Part shown: positions 61,501-64,000 of the stretch, in pieces | Position numbering within the stretch: position 1 is the first letter of the stretch | How the letters are laid out: each line of letters opens with the position of its first letter | From: Pyrocephalus nanus | Lineage: Eukaryota > Chordata > Aves > Passeriformes > Tyrannidae | Assembly (NCBI GenBank): GCA_038380795.1 | Contig: CM076266.1 | Coordinates: forward strand, 47,576,425-47,640,424 | Direction: 5' to 3' | Length of the DNA stretch: 64,000 nucleotides | Made by a program: the position numbers and the translations under genes | The notes under the pieces: model-generated | The model's database searches: none | Seen by the model: only the letters and a program-made list of their open reading frames with translations | Told to the model about the DNA's origin: nothing

Positions 61501-63766
61501 AAAACTGTCCAAGGAGCAGCAATTGCGGATTTCACTGAGTTAAATGAAGGCATTGAGTAATAATGTCTCACATGCCAGTATGTGAAACATTAATAGTCAA
61601 TGACTAAAGCAAATTTAGAGCAGGTGCTTGTGATAAGTCTTTAATATAATGGATAAAATACCAAATATTAGCAGATATTCAGGACTTGAGAAGGAAAGAA
61701 ATAGATTTATATTTCTTGTTGCCAGGCTATCAGCTCTGAAATAATTCAAAGTGAATGGTTTCCAAGATTCTTATATTTCTTCCCAAGCATTTTTAAGAGC
61801 CAGCTACCAGTAAGGAGTATGAAACATTAATGTCTTAATTTAAAATATATTTCCACTTTTAGTAGGGTTTTTCCAGGTTTTCAGAATATATTTAAAAACG
61901 TGCTTCATTTTACATGAAAGGAAACACTCTGAGAACAAAAAAAAAAATACTTTTACAAGGAAAAGGATGAGTGGGAGAAATGTCCTCCTACGCTGGTATT
62001 CCTGAAAACGTTAGCTAGTTCTCCTCTCCTCACTCTGGTGGAACTCAGCTGAGTCTCTGAGCAATGCTTTTCCATTCAGGTGGAGTCCAGTGATGCTTCC
62101 CAGCACCAGTGAGTTATTTCTTGTGCTTCCTGTCTTGCACACTGTGGTTCAGGTTAATTTGCATAAACCATTTCCATTTTCCAGACACATTTATAAAGTC
62201 ATTTACATAGCTGACAACTGCATTTCAGTGAAAGATTCAGAGCGTAGCTTCTGATCTCCTGCTAATTGAGGTTAGAAACGCATTACTGATGTAAAAATAA
62301 TATTGATATCCTGCAACTCAGTACAAACGTACTAATAATTCTGCTGTGGAAAGAAAATAATCTTTTCATATTCATTAAACGTCATTTAAAAGCCTTGTTA
62401 GTATTCCATGAAATAAGATCTAATCTGCTAGTGCACTACAGTCTCCCAGTAAGAGGTTTAATTGTTTTGCTGGTGGTTCACAGTGTATGTAAACACTTTT
62501 ATTTGACTTCAAGTTAATATTCTCAAGAATTTTAGGAAAAATAAGCTTCTAAAAGATTGAAGGCAAAAAGTTGGAATATTTTAAAAGCCTTGGCTAGAAT
62601 TTATTTCTATCAAAGTTCTCATAGGATGTTCCTGAAAACAAGTTTGGCACAACACAGTTCAATGAAGAACCTCAAAGTTAAGATACAAAAACTCCTTTAA
62701 TTAACCTCTTGGCAAAAGTGACTCACAAAGAAACATAGTCTCGTTTTCAGCTGCTTACGATATTCACATCCCTTGGCCCATATGTGAATGTGAATTCTAC
62801 CAGGCAGGGACAGCTGAATATCTCATCTGCCTTAAAACACTTCAGACAGCTTCCTTGCTTTTGCACTGACCATGCAGAAGGCTGTAAGTAATTTATGCCT
62901 CTCCACATATTTTCTTCCAGCCTAAGGAGGTCTCTCTCCCTTCTTCCCCCCTACTTCTCTGGGAGAGGAGCCTTGTCCACCTGTCTTCAGTCCCTGAATC
63001 CATTTGAACACAAGCACTAGCTAATTTCTATCAAATTTAAAATGCTTATGGCCTTTATAAGGTTAAATTCCCCCAAGAATCCTGAAAATATCTGACTAGT
63101 AAAAAACCCCCTAATAATTCACCAGTGGAGGAAGATCTGATTTGCAAGTTCTTAAGCTTTTTAGGCTGCAGAGACAAACCAGGAGAGAAAGGTTACATTG
63201 CCTTCATTGCTCACAGGAAATCTTGGAGCTGACTACATCTCAGGCATCTGTCAAGACCCCTCCCTTGTCCCTTCCTTACCTCTCTCTTCCTCCTTGCTTC
63301 TCTCAGGATGAGCACCAAGGCTGCTGCCTGACTTTACCAAGAGCGGGGGCCAGTGGATGCACTCATCCCCAGCACCTGCTTTGCCAAGGGCAACCGAGCA
63401 GCAGCAACAGCAGCTGTGACTCTCCCAGATTGATGCTGGAGAAATTCAGCCCCCGACAGCAGAGTAATGTGGAGCTCTTCTCTCTTCAGTTCTCCAGCTG
63501 TAGAAACACTTGGATCTGTGGGTGTGTCAGGGTGCAGGGATCCTTCTGAATACTACTGGCTGCTTTCATCCCCCTTGGCAGTGCCCTAAGAGAGAGATGG
63601 ATTTCTCCTTTTTGACAATCACTGGTTGAAGGGTGCAGGGAGGTGCAAGGTCAGGAGGAAGTTTTGACAAAATCAGTTGATAGTATACAATAGTGCAAAT
63701 CTGCCTATTCTTAATTGTCTTTGTCTAAATTTTTAAAAGTTCTCATTATGAATCTGTTAAAGGGTG

Positions 63767-64000
63767 ATAGAATCATAGAATCATAGAATTAACTGGGTTG
63801 GAAGAGACCTCAGAGATCATCAAGTCCAACCCTTGATCCAGCCCCACTGTTATTACTAGATCATGGCACTCAGTGCCACATCCAGCCTCATCTTAAAAAC
63901 CTCCAGGGACGGTGAATCCACCACCTCTCTGGTGGATCCGATACCTGATCACTCTCTCTGTACAGAACTTCTTTCTAATATCCAACCTAAACCTCCTCGG
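63767..64000 (-). mobile_element. CR1 LINE 3' end, minus strand, cut by window end
   Basis: It opens with TAGAATCATAGAATCATAG, the antisense 8-mer tail in nearly three copies. It continues with AACTGGGTTGGAAGAGACCT, GAGATCATCAAGTCCAACCC, the antisense of the VALSAMI-type C-terminus, and AGAACTTCTTTCTAATATCC (region of RLDIRKKFF). It is well preserved and of the same subfamily as 25051-25391 and 31193-31390. A short duplication-like change replaces the usual GGGCAGCCC at about 63930 with GGTGGATCC. The element runs past position 64000. Confidence 0.96.

Larger units (their letters stand above)
51746..63766. other. Long stretch of apparently single-copy noncoding DNA
   Basis: No transposon or RNA gene is recognised in 12 kb. 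It includes a 34-bp tandem duplication (51907-51973), a TTTA-rich low-complexity tract (52371-52443), a 16-T run (58516-58531) and a weak transmembrane open frame (55754-56002, minus). The longest open frame of the window (63142-63549, plus, 135 codons) has no recognisable domain. Confidence 0.5.

Noticed and set aside
63142..63549. Longest open frame of the window (135 codons, plus strand)
   Set aside because: It has no domain, no coding-type motif and Ser/Gln/Leu-rich low-information sequence. Its length is in the range expected by chance for 128,000 codon positions in six frames.
1..64000. CRISPR arrays, operons, phage or plasmid features, tRNA and rRNA genes
   Set aside because: There are no regularly spaced repeats, no tRNA B-box-type GGTTCGA sequence in a cloverleaf context and no bacterial gene organisation. 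The repeats present are vertebrate retroelements.

Overview
This 64 kb window looks like bird nuclear DNA from a gene-poor, intronic or intergenic region. Two things point to a bird. Many 5'-truncated CR1 LINE fragments are present, several with the diagnostic CR1 3' end (a GTTGGACTTGATGATCT-like block, then ATTCTAT-type 8-mers). There are also solo LTRs, two of which resemble an ERVL-type LTR family I recall as common in birds. The sequence is AT-rich, with local GC-richer patches. I cannot name the order or species. No convincing protein-coding exon, tRNA, rRNA, CpG-island promoter or bacterial-type feature was found. The longest open frames (about 110-135 codons) are the length expected by chance in 64 kb of AT-rich DNA, except those inside CR1 reverse-transcriptase remnants.

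Layout. 1-3.1 kb: two solo LTRs of different type and opposite orientation (1302-1770 plus, about 4-bp TSD; 2655-3057 minus, perfect 5-bp TSD). 6.1-7.0 kb: an old CR1 piece on the minus strand directly abutting a minus-strand ERVL-type LTR. 7-16.5 kb: unique AT-rich DNA. 16.6-17.8 kb: the longest CR1 remnant (plus strand, RT domain from motif A to the 3' tail), ending in an expanded ATTCT microsatellite. 18.1-18.5 kb: a possible further LTR. 20.4 and 22.5 kb: two much older, diverged CR1-like relics on opposite strands. 25.1, 30.2, 31.2, 49.6, 51.5 and 63.8 kb: further CR1 3' ends on both strands, the last running off the window end. 39.2-39.8 kb: a plus-strand ERVL-type LTR with TATA box, homologous to the one at 6.4 kb.

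Between these lie long stretches of apparently single-copy noncoding DNA with only simple repeats, small tandem duplications and short palindromes. A few AT-rich blocks with intact octamer or homeodomain-type motifs could be conserved noncoding elements, but that needs cross-species alignment. Interspersed repeats that I can recognise cover roughly 10% of the window, which fits a bird genome.

No new biological system is evident. The most interesting points are the insertion structure of the LTRs (clean target duplications, LTR-in-CR1 junction, U3 tandem duplication), the inverted pair of related LTRs 32 kb apart, and a weak candidate transmembrane exon near 55.8-56.0 kb on the minus strand. 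All family names come from memory of consensus sequences and were not checked by database search.
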